Shown: positions 9,132 through 17,647 of the stretch, piece after piece | Layout: each line of letters starts with the position of its first letter | Numbering within the stretch: position 1 is the stretch's first letter | NCBI GenBank assembly: GCA_013204405.1 | Contig: JABMNX010000033.1 | Coordinates: forward strand, 1 to 33,860 | Reading direction: 5' to 3' | Length of the DNA stretch: 33,860 bases | Source: Candidatus Kaiserbacteria bacterium | GTDB taxonomy: Bacteria; Patescibacteriota; Minisyncoccia; Phycocordibacterales; JABMNX01 | Position numbers and translations under genes: made by a program | The notes under the pieces: generated by a model | Told to the model about the DNA's origin: nothing | Databases searched by the model: none | What the model saw: only the letters and a program-made list of their open reading frames with translations

Positions 9132-10718
9132 TTAACGTTTAAATCTGTCATTAAATAGCTCTGGTGTCATAATAAGGTTAACACGCAATCCTGAGTCATT
9201 AATGAACTTAGGCAACTCCTGCGGTGGTATTTTGTGAATAAGGTCATTGTTATAGCTCCGTAGATAGAATTTCTCTAAAGAAACATTCTCTCTTTTTTGT
9301 GTTAATAAAATGGGGGCTTCTACTATAGTTTCGTTCGAGAGAAAGAAAAGGGTGCTAATGTATGAGCGCGTTAAGAAAAGCGCAGTGAGGGGGATTTCTT
9401 GATGTCGGGATACGTTAATGGTAGCAAGTGTCATGTCATCAATATTTCCAATAATATATTCAATCCATGCGCCCTTGCTCTTCCAAAGGGTGTTAAATGA
9501 ATAAAGTCGAGATAATTTTTCTTTCCCTAGATTTTGTATTAACGCATGCTCTTCATATGTTTCTAACAATAACTGCACATCTTTCATAAATGCAGTAATT
9601 TTATATGATTGTAATATAGGGTGTGACAAACGTATCTTCTGTTCTAGATTTTTAAGTTTAGTAAACACAACATCTTCGTCAGAAACTATATCAAATATTG
9701 GATGAGTAATTATTTCATTTTGTATGTAATAAGATGAGAGCGTTAATCCTATATCGTGTCCAAAGTCCGGACACAAATAAGGGTTCAGGGGTTGATATTG
9801 GTATCCAATACCAGCTTCACGTAGTGTTTCGTAGTACGCACCTTCTATAGTTCTAAGGTCGTAGAACAAGAGGTCATTGACTGGAGTTATTCTTATAATA
9901 TCTGAATTACTTATACGAGACGTGCTCCACCAAAACATCATAACTGGCGGTGCAGTAAAATAACGACACGCCCCGTTACCTAACTGTACAGCAGGGAGAT
10001 CATCAATAGATTCTGTGGTTTTAGATATAGCTGGGCGGGCATATTCTCGTATCATTGCCTCTGTAAGAATATCTTTATTTCGGACTAAAATGTTTTTCGG
10101 AGTGTTTGTTCCATTTTCTTGACGTTCATATTCTATCTCTATATCGGTTACCTTGGTGGTACATACTTTACGTAATCCAAAGAGGCATCTAAACCGGTTT
10201 TTTTCTTCCAATCTCCGTCGCTCTACATTTTGCAGTGCAAGGTTAAGTTGTGATGCATAAAAATTTACATCCGTGTATCCATTCAAAAAAGCTGTTTGGT
10301 TTTTATCAAACGTATTAAGGATATGTATTATATTTTTTATATCACGTGTATATGCTGTAATAGTTTTACGTAAATTAATGTGATATGTAATGGCAGTTAC
10401 TAAAGATGGTGATGTGAGAAACGTAAGGCGAGACCCTTCTGTGCTAGAGATAGTGCTTAGAAAACGTATTGGGTACAGACCCTTTAAGGTATATTTTTGG
10501 GAATCAGTAGGTAGATAGTTGGCGGATAAATGAATACTACGCGTTAAGTTTTCAACAGCATACTTTAGTGCAACTGGGTCAGTTCCTTCAAACGCAAATA
10601 GTGGAGTATCTCTATGGGACTCATAATATCCTTGTAGAGCCGCGCGAGATGGAGTATGTAACCCAAAGAGTATGAGTGTAGTGAGTAAAATGATAAGCGA
10701 TGTAGCTGTAGGTCGCAT
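9132..10718 (-). CDS. Family W secreted/membrane protein of unknown function
   Basis: N-terminal signal/TM; TPLFAFEGTDP, CRYFTAPPVMMFWWSTSRISNSD, LNPYLCPDFGHD, LTRSYISTLFFLSNETI. Clear paralog of 20313-21893. Confidence 0.7.
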   Translation of the reverse strand: MRPTATSLIILLTTLILFGLHTPSRAALQGYYESHRDTPLFAFEGTDPVALKYAVENLTRSIHLSANYLPTDSQKYTLKGLYPIRFLSTISSTEGSRLTFLTSPSLVTAITYHINLRKTITAYTRDIKNIIHILNTFDKNQTAFLNGYTDVNFYASQLNLALQNVERRRLEEKNRFRCLFGLRKVCTTKVTDIEIEYERQENGTNTPKNILVRNKDILTEAMIREYARPAISKTTESIDDLPAVQLGNGACRYFTAPPVMMFWWSTSRISNSDIIRITPVNDLLFYDLRTIEGAYYETLREAGIGYQYQPLNPYLCPDFGHDIGLTLSSYYIQNEIITHPIFDIVSDEDVVFTKLKNLEQKIRLSHPILQSYKITAFMKDVQLLLETYEEHALIQNLGKEKLSRLYSFNTLWKSKGAWIEYIIGNIDDMTLATINVSRHQEIPLTALFLTRSYISTLFFLSNETIVEAPILLTQKRENVSLEKFYLRSYNNDLIHKIPPQELPKFINDSGLRVNLIMTPELFNDRFKR

Positions 10719-10774
10719 AATATACGCATAGTATCACAGATTTGATACACACTCTGGGCATGTTTTTACCAAAA

Positions 10775-10801
10775 TTGACGGTTTAATTATTGTGGTATTA
10801 T
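10775..10801 (+). promoter_or_regulatory. Sigma70-like promoter, nearly leaderless
   Basis: TTGACG (10775-10780), 15-nt spacer, TATTAT (10796-10801), ATG at 10811. Confidence 0.35.
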
Positions 10802-10810
10802 GCGTGTACC

Positions 10811-11962
10811 ATGAAGAATCTTAGGTTATATAGTAGAAAAATCCTGATAGGGATTTTACTATGTTGCTGTGTGATATTGTTTTTCAGTATCTTACTTTTT
10901 AGTGATAGAAATGACACTTCTGCTGATGAAGATATAGCTCATCAAGCCCAGTTTCTCTTAAAGCTCTCTGATGTTGATGCGGAGATATATTGGAGTGCGC
11001 GCATAGCAGAGGTTGGAGACAATGAAGCGTATAGGGAATTTGTAGATATTGAAACATACATGCCGGATGGTTCTGAACATAAACGAGCCCATATGTTTGG
11101 AGGAGCTCTCTATCAGCAAAGAGGAATCGATTCATTTACCGTATGTGATTCATCTTTTCATTACGGATGCTTTCATGAATTTATCGGCCGAGCTGTATTT
11201 GAGTACGGTAAAGACATACTCGAAGTAGCAAGTAGTAAATGTGTCGATGCTCTTGGTACAGAAGGAGTGTTGTGTCAGCATGGTGTTGGGCACAGCGCAT
11301 TGGCATATTATGGATATACACAAGAAGATCTTAAGCGTGCCCTAAACACATGCAGAAGTCTTGATGAAGATGGTGGTAATGATCCAATACGAGGATGTGA
11401 AGGTGGGGCATATATGGAGTTTAATATGCGGACTATGCTTGATGAAGAGGATGAAGTAAGACCATATGGTGACCAATTTTTACCATGCACGAATGTTTCG
11501 GAGAGCTATCACTTGGGATGTATATTTTGGCAAACACAGTGGTGGCAGGAAATATTTATGAGAGATAGTGCACACAAATACTCATCAAGTATATATACTC
11601 AAATGGGAGAAAATTGTAGAGAATTCACAAAAGATTCTTCGTTGCTACAAGCCTGCTTTGCAGGTATCGGTAACTTTGGTGCTGGTGGTGTTGATTATGT
11701 GATACCAAGCATTGTGAGTCTGTGTGATAGTGCTGCTGATAACCAAGAGCATAGTTTGTTTTGTCGACTGCGTGCGTTAAAGAAGACACCTGCGCAGAAG
11801 TTAGATACGCAAACACCGCTTGAAATATGTACTGGGCTTAGCGGGAATATTAAAAAATACTGCAGCGCTTTTACCCGTAACGAATCCGATACTCACTTCA
11901 CCACAGACGAGGGTGTTCGTGTTGATATGTCAGAACTTTTATACTTTAGGTCATTACGATAA
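10811..11962 (+). CDS. HGxGHG-family membrane-anchored protein (isolated paralog)
   Basis: From ATG 10811: MKNLRLYSRKILIGILLCCCVILFF TM; HKRAHMFGGALYQQRG, GCFHEFIGRA, LCQHGVGHSALAYYGYTQE, GCEGGAYMEFN, FWQTQWWQE. Confidence 0.7.
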   Translation: MKNLRLYSRKILIGILLCCCVILFFSILLFSDRNDTSADEDIAHQAQFLLKLSDVDAEIYWSARIAEVGDNEAYREFVDIETYMPDGSEHKRAHMFGGALYQQRGIDSFTVCDSSFHYGCFHEFIGRAVFEYGKDILEVASSKCVDALGTEGVLCQHGVGHSALAYYGYTQEDLKRALNTCRSLDEDGGNDPIRGCEGGAYMEFNMRTMLDEEDEVRPYGDQFLPCTNVSESYHLGCIFWQTQWWQEIFMRDSAHKYSSSIYTQMGENCREFTKDSSLLQACFAGIGNFGAGGVDYVIPSIVSLCDSAADNQEHSLFCRLRALKKTPAQKLDTQTPLEICTGLSGNIKKYCSAFTRNESDTHFTTDEGVRVDMSELLYFRSLR

Positions 11963-11979
11963 GATATATATTACTTTTT

Positions 11980-12804
11980 ATGCAAAAAATTATTAGATTA
12001 CAAAACCTTCTTACATTTGTTACAGAAAGCTCACATTCAAGTTTTTATAAGAAGCATTTTGGTACCTCAATGAATCATAAGGAAGTACGTACATATGAAG
12101 ATTTAGCACTTCTTCCAAGTATCTCTAAAAATGACTTGTTACAGACTCCACTTAGTGACCGATTATATATACCAACGGGGAGGGGATTGGTGAAAGTGGT
12201 TGATTCAGGGACACATTCTTTTCTTATAAAACGTGTATTGTCTGAGTTGCGGGAAGAACAGTTTGGCAATCTCGGAGAGCGTCCCACAGTCTTGTTTAGC
12301 AATGGGCACGAATCACTAGAAAAAAGCCTATGGTGTTATGAGCAAAATACTCTCCCGATGATTGGTGAGTCGACCAATATTCCTATTACTGAATATTTCG
12401 TTCATCGTTATGAGAGTGACTCATTTTTAGGAGATATAAAAACACTTGAGTCTATTTTTGAACAAAGTAAAGACGCCTTTCTTCCTGGAAGCCAATTTAC
12501 ATTATGCGAGGGTGGATTTGATCTTGTGCGGATAAAGAAACATGTTCCACTTGATTCTACTACCTTAATTCTTTCGTTTCCTGAAGTAGGAGCATGTGCT
12601 CACTCCTGTCCATATCATCTAAAAAATAATCGGTTAGTTTTTCATCCAGATAAGAATAGTATTATCGAACATGATACTAACCTTACGGTTACAAAATTAA
12701 TAGCAATGCCGACGCCAATAATTCGTTACATAACAGATGTACCTTCAAAAACAGAAGAGTATTCATGTGACTGTAAGGAAGAGGTAAGTTTTTCTCTTAC
12801 ATAA
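11980..12804 (+). CDS. PaaK-like pseudo-enzyme (lacks P-loop and C-terminal domain)
   Basis: N-terminus (SSHSSFYKKHFGT...LLPSISKNDLLQTPLSDRLYIP) aligns with the PaaK-like 17637 gene. The SGTSG loop is absent (DSGTHSFLI); IIRYITDVPS is in place of IRYRTGD. Confidence 0.5.
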   Translation: MQKIIRLQNLLTFVTESSHSSFYKKHFGTSMNHKEVRTYEDLALLPSISKNDLLQTPLSDRLYIPTGRGLVKVVDSGTHSFLIKRVLSELREEQFGNLGERPTVLFSNGHESLEKSLWCYEQNTLPMIGESTNIPITEYFVHRYESDSFLGDIKTLESIFEQSKDAFLPGSQFTLCEGGFDLVRIKKHVPLDSTTLILSFPEVGACAHSCPYHLKNNRLVFHPDKNSIIEHDTNLTVTKLIAMPTPIIRYITDVPSKTEEYSCDCKEEVSFSLT

Positions 12805-12821
12805 TCTAGTAACCTAATTAT

Positions 12822-13944
12822 ATGACCGACAAAGAAAAATTAGACAGTTACGGACTTAAGCCTCTTGAGGACATGAAAAAGAGTGGTTGTTCTAAGGACT
12901 ACATGATAAGAGTCTCTTCTGGTACTTCTGGAAAGAAACCAGTTTTTATGATACAGAACAAGAGTCGTGATCTAGGGAAGGAGCCACTATTTTCAAATCA
13001 ATTTAAAGATGTCCGACGTATTGTTTTTTTTGGCGGTATGCTCAATGCACGGCTTTCATCCGCCGCACGATTCCTTTTTTATCTAGGTGAAGATGAGTAC
13101 ACAATACTTGCTGTCGATAACGTCGACATGAATAGTAGTCTTGAGGGTTTGTTTCGTGATTTTAAACCAGAGGGATTTATTGGGTTCCCTTCGTTTATTG
13201 CGAGAGCACTTTCTTTTGTTAACGATAAGCGTGTACTTGAACACGTGAAAGCGGTACGTTTTTCTGGTGAGATGATTAGTGATGCGCAAAAGGAATTATT
13301 TCACGATAAAATTCCTCAGGCTACATTAGAAAATATCTATGCCTCAGCAGAGGTGGGGTATATGTCAGGGGTATCGTGTAGTCATTTAAAGGAAAGTCAG
13401 TACCATCCGTACGAACGAGTAAACATAGAAATAATAAACCAAGATGAAGACGGGGTAGGTGATTTGGTGGTTTCGTATAATCTGAGTCCTTCCATTTATA
13501 TTAATCAATATGTAACAGGGGACACAGCACGTTTTTTGAAATCTCCTTGTGTGTGGAGACACCATAACATTTGAATTACTTGGACGGAGGGATTTTGATT
13601 TTATTAAATTTCTTGGCACTACACTGAGACAGGAGGAGTTTGAAAGGGTAGCAACTGAATTAGAGGAATATATTGTTGATTTTCGTGGAGAAGTTCGTGA
13701 GGTTAAAGAAGCAGATGAGCTTAAGGGAGAAATTACATTAAAAATAGTAGGGACTCCTAAGTTACAAAAAATGAAGAATCCAGAAGGGTTTATATCTAAT
13801 GAAATCTCTCAAAGACTTTTTGTGACGTCTAGTAAGACCATAGAAGATATGGTTTCAAAAGAAATTTATTTACCATTAAAAATTCAATTTGTAGATAATT
13901 TTGAGTACCAGAACAAACCAATTAAACTAAAACGAACACTTTAA
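12822..13944 (+). pseudogene. PaaK-like adenylate-forming enzyme split by a frameshift in a (TG)4 repeat (12822-13574 and 13549-13944)
   Basis: The first ORF has SSGTSGKKPVF, YASAEVGYMSG and YVTGDTARFLKSPCV; the second continues CGDTITFELLGRRDFDFIKFLG. One more TG unit at 13548-13555 gives SPCVCGDTITFELLGR, as in sister proteins. Confidence 0.6.
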
Positions 13945-13962
13945 ACACGCGTTTGTACAGTG

Positions 13963-13968
13963 TATAAT
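13963..13968 (+). promoter_or_regulatory. Candidate -10 box TATAAT upstream of the transporter gene
   Basis: TATAAT 25 nt before ATG 13994; the -35 is not clear. Confidence 0.3.
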
Positions 13969-13993
13969 AAACCGAATTCATCTAATATAAACC

Positions 13994-15087
13994 ATGTTTC
14001 TTATGAAGTTTCTCAAAAAATTATTTAGCCACGAAAAAGATGTAGACAACATTAGTGACTATTCCAACTGGAGAGTTGGGTTAAGTTGTGCTGCAAGTTG
14101 GAGTTGGGGGGGGTTAGCATAGCAGTCGGCATAGCCATTATGCACTCAAAAGGCGTATTGGCTTTTCTTGTGTGGACATTTGGAAATATATTAGCCCTTC
14201 CTTTGTTTGGATTAGTTTTAAGATATTTACCGGCGAGTAGAGGATGGTTAAAATTTACACCACTGTTCTTTATATTTCTTTATGTTGAGTATTTTGCAAT
14301 AACTTTAAACTTACAAGCTATTAAGAGCGCTCTAGGAGGCGGGATTGATATATCCAGCTTTGTATTTGTAAAAGGTGATTTGATTACCCCTATAGTAATT
14401 ATCACTGGATTAGCTATTGTATTTTTTATTAATAAGTACGGACTCAAAGGAAGTATGTTAACAGACATAGGACAATATGCAGTGCAGTTAGTGGGTGTTG
14501 TTACCCTTGCTGGTGCTGGATATCTTTTAGGGGAAAGAATGGACCTTTTATGGTTGACACCAGATGGAAGGGATTGGTTACTTTTTGGTTTCTTAGGGAT
14601 TATTACCGGAGCTCTAGGTACAGGGCATCAGTGGCAGAGATTTTCAGCGTTTGAAGGAAGAGATGTCCTTAGAATAGGGCTCTGGGGTGGCTTGTTCTTT
14701 GGTATATATATGTTTTTTGTATATCTATCTGGTTTATTTTTCACGCAAAATATAATTCTTGGTGTAATATTTCTCATAATAATCCTAAGTGTTGCAACAA
14801 GTACTATAGACAGCGCTGTTGCTGGATTACAATTCATCGCAAGAAAGTTTAAACTAGACCCAAGAGCAGGGTCTCTCGTTGCTATTATCGCTGTTATGGT
14901 TTGGCCGTTTTTATCAGAAAAAGGACTTACTAATTTGTGGGGGATTATGGTACAGGTTCGGTACCCTACTGTTTTAATCGCTGTTGGTTTAACGGCGATG
15001 TATCATATATTTAAACCAAATTCTAAAATAAGAACTCAGGCAACTGGGGTCCTTCAGAAATATTTAATTATGTTTAAAGGAGAGTAA
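13994..15087 (+). pseudogene. Polytopic transporter resembling the SSS/LeuT fold, frameshifted at a G8 tract near its start
   Basis: ATG 13994 frame reads MFLMKFLKKLFSHEKDVDNISDYSNWRVGLSCAASWSWGGLA*. The rest (VSIAVGIAIMHSKG...GHQWQRFSAFEGRD...LSVATSTIDSAVAGLQFIARKF) is in another frame after G8 (14106-14113); the track calls it from 14086. Confidence 0.5.
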
Positions 15088-15089
15088 CA

Positions 15090-16415
15090 ATGAGTGATAT
15101 CGGTTTAATTAATTTTATAAGTACCGTAAAGAAAGACCCTCTTTTTGCTGCAGAGGGTCTTGATTTAGATAATGCCCGGAAAGCATTACTAGGATTAGGA
15201 AATTCAGTTGATGAACTTGAAGAAGCCTGGGGTGGGATAATTTCAAAACTATTTTTTATAAAACACCCTCCAAGAGAGTCTCTACATCCAATAGAGTTTT
15301 TAGAGAATTTTATTGAAAGTGAGTACGCTAGGCGAGTGTTTTTGAAAAGCGGAAGTAAAGAAGATGCTGATGCACTCCTAAATCAATGGAGAGAAACACA
15401 AAAATCTTATACAAAAAACCTTTTTTCTTATAAGAAGGCATTATTGGAAATACTAAAGATAGAAGAAATAGACCCTAATGCAAAGATTGATTACTTTAGT
15501 CTCGTTGGTTCTATTGGTGAGTTACTCAGCTGGGTTGATAGGTTATTAGAGAATGCTGAAGAGTTAGACTCGGAAATTAAGAAATTGGGGGGTATATTAA
15601 AAGGCGAAGAACAAATCTTCCGAAAGAGTAACGATAACAGGGATAAGTTAATTATTGAGAAGGCTGACCTACCAAAACTTCCTCAAATAGACTCCAATCT
15701 AGAGGAATTGGTCAGAGTGGCGACTATATATACTGAAAAGAAAAAAGCCTTTGGGCCTATTGTGTACTGGTTGGGCCATTTTAATGAAGGTAAAATAACT
15801 CCACATCGTTTTCTTGTCTACATAGGAACCAGTAAACACACCAACTGCAAGATGGTCACTATTCTACTTGCTGATGATATGTATTTTTTGAACCTTAAGC
15901 GTGATCACTTTATGGACTTATCAATATATGAGCCAGTAATGAAGAAGGGACTTAATTACTGGTACCAACCTGCTGCGGCAATTTATAATACATTAGATGC
16001 ATCTTACTGGGCCGATATTGTTACGATTGCAGACATTAAAGACAGAAAATTTATAAATGAAGAACAGGTGCTACAACAACGGTCGAGTTTGTTAGATTTG
16101 CTAATTGGTGCCGGAGTTTCTGCTGGGGTCACATTTACTAAACTTATTAAGATAGTTTCGCATCATAAAGAATCGGCAAAGCTTAGTTACTTGTATGCAG
16201 CGCGAGCATATCCAACGCTCTACTTTCTTTCATTCAACCAGAGTGTCTGGAGGATTGAGGAAAGTCCTTATTTATTTGGAACGCGTTTTGCAAAAGAATC
16301 ACATTATGAGAGTTATACTGACCTTAAAGACAAGGTTCCATTTGATGTTCTTAGAGACATTGTGGAAACTTCAGTTATGCGTACTGAATATTTTAAGAAA
16401 AAACTTGGAGTCTAA
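15090..16415 (+). CDS. Family W-related protein, apparently without a signal/TM
   Basis: KKDPLFAAEGLDLDNARKAL, HPIEFLENF and ARAYPTLYFLSFNQSVW correspond to TPLFAFEGTDP / FPIEFLETL / TRSYISTLFFLSNETIV of the 526-528 aa paralogs. Confidence 0.55.
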   Translation: MSDIGLINFISTVKKDPLFAAEGLDLDNARKALLGLGNSVDELEEAWGGIISKLFFIKHPPRESLHPIEFLENFIESEYARRVFLKSGSKEDADALLNQWRETQKSYTKNLFSYKKALLEILKIEEIDPNAKIDYFSLVGSIGELLSWVDRLLENAEELDSEIKKLGGILKGEEQIFRKSNDNRDKLIIEKADLPKLPQIDSNLEELVRVATIYTEKKKAFGPIVYWLGHFNEGKITPHRFLVYIGTSKHTNCKMVTILLADDMYFLNLKRDHFMDLSIYEPVMKKGLNYWYQPAAAIYNTLDASYWADIVTIADIKDRKFINEEQVLQQRSSLLDLLIGAGVSAGVTFTKLIKIVSHHKESAKLSYLYAARAYPTLYFLSFNQSVWRIEESPYLFGTRFAKESHYESYTDLKDKVPFDVLRDIVETSVMRTEYFKKKLGV

Positions 16416-16463
16416 ATAATTTGTTTAATTCCTAGTCTAGAGGGTTTAGATTTTATGGTCTTT

Positions 16464-16682
16464 TTATTCTAAGAAACCACCACATCCAACAAAAAGGTGG
16501 ATATTTGGGTTTTTCCTAGGTTGATTTTTGTCCAGACTAGAATTACCACTGCTTTTTTTCTTGGTAACAATGGTTTTTACGAGTGTAGTTACTTGAATTG
16601 TTAGTTTGTATAAAAAGAGGAGTAGGGTAGCAATCCAAACAGCACCCATTGAGGCAATTGTTATATTTCGTGATTTCCTCAT
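16464..16682 (-). CDS. Small single-pass membrane protein with C-terminal FVGCGGFLE tail
   Basis: MRKSRNITIASMGAVWIATLLLFLYKLTIQV...NPNIHLFVGCGGFLE, in frame from ATG 16682. Extended -10 TGCTATACT 10 nt upstream. Tail identical to that of 8862-9083. Confidence 0.6.
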   Translation of the reverse strand: MRKSRNITIASMGAVWIATLLLFLYKLTIQVTTLVKTIVTKKKSSGNSSLDKNQPRKNPNIHLFVGCGGFLE

Positions 16683-16760
16683 AATTATAGATAGTATAGC
16701 AAAGGAATTTTGTAACAAAAAACTATCTGGTGGAAAAAGAAAATCTCTCTCAAAATCACT

Positions 16761-16789
16761 TTGACCGTCATTATGCTAGACTATATAAT
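16761..16789 (+). promoter_or_regulatory. Near-consensus sigma70-type promoter, nearly leaderless
   Basis: TTGACC (16761-16766), 17-nt spacer, TATAAT (16784-16789), ATG at 16796. Confidence 0.6.
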
Positions 16790-16795
16790 ACACAC

Positions 16796-17647
16796 ATGAA
16801 AATCTCCGACACAGTAAAAGAACAACTCGCCTCGGTTTTAGAACACATAAATGATAACGAATACTGTAATTTGTATAAGTATGTGCCGAGTATAAAAAAG
16901 GAAGAAATAGGGACGGTTTTTAACACAATTCCTGCTATTACGAAAGAGGTTTTACGTTCCCACTCTGGGAATCTTTCTCATTATCCAGAAAGTAAGGTTC
17001 GTTATTTGTCTTCTGAGTTTGACCCAGAGTATGCCAACCGATTATTCCTTTTTCCACAACTGTTAGATGCTCCATGGATGTTATTAAATGAACTACTTAA
17101 AAAAAGAGATGCGGTCGTTGCTATTCTCTCAATTCCACTATTCTGGCAGGTTGGTCCTTTTTTTTATAACACATGTAAAAAGAATGGTGTTCCTATGTCA
17201 GTAATTTCTCCTCGTAATCTTCCACTCGCACGTCAAGTAATAAAAGAAGTCGAAGCACAAGCAGTAACAGGAACCCCTGAAGCTGCAGACAGTTTGTACG
17301 GGTTACTATCTGAAGAAAATATTGGAAACCAGATACATACATGGCATCTTATAGTTCCTTTTGGTGAGAATCCTGAAATCCCAATACTTCCAGGAAATGT
17401 GCTTATTGAGTACCATGTATTTCCTGGGGTACCTATAGGGCATACATCTCCGGAGTTATTAAGAGAAAATCCTTACAGTTTTATCCCTTCACCAGAGTAC
17501 TTTTTTGAGATTGATAATGGCACGTGTTTTATAACAAGCCTTGAATCTCATGCATTACCTTTTATACGGTTAGAAATAGGAAGAAATGCGGAAAAGATAA
17601 CACGTGAAGGAAAAGAGATTGTTTCAATAAAAGAATATGTCTCCTGA
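16796..17647 (+). CDS. PaaK-like pseudo-enzyme (no P-loop, no YRTGD)
   Basis: Paralog of 26408-27268: HYPESKVRYLSSEFD, VPMSVISPRNLPL, EYHVFPGVPIGHT, FLPSPEYFFE-type motif (FIPSPEYFFE). IRLEIGRNAEK replaces IRYRTGDxA. Start chosen after the promoter; the ORF track starts at 16730. Confidence 0.55.
   Translation: MKISDTVKEQLASVLEHINDNEYCNLYKYVPSIKKEEIGTVFNTIPAITKEVLRSHSGNLSHYPESKVRYLSSEFDPEYANRLFLFPQLLDAPWMLLNELLKKRDAVVAILSIPLFWQVGPFFYNTCKKNGVPMSVISPRNLPLARQVIKEVEAQAVTGTPEAADSLYGLLSEENIGNQIHTWHLIVPFGENPEIPILPGNVLIEYHVFPGVPIGHTSPELLRENPYSFIPSPEYFFEIDNGTCFITSLESHALPFIRLEIGRNAEKITREGKEIVSIKEYVS

Noticed and set aside
16464-16718. Start of the small ORF at 16718 as listed
   Set aside because: The TGCTATACT element lies inside that extension; ATG 16682 directly after it is more likely.
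17645-17647. Possible TGA recoding (Gly), as in some CPR lineages
   Set aside because: The TGA here ends the gene at the same place as its paralog 26408-27268 ends and overlaps the next start. The other main genes end in TAA/TAG, so a standard code fits.
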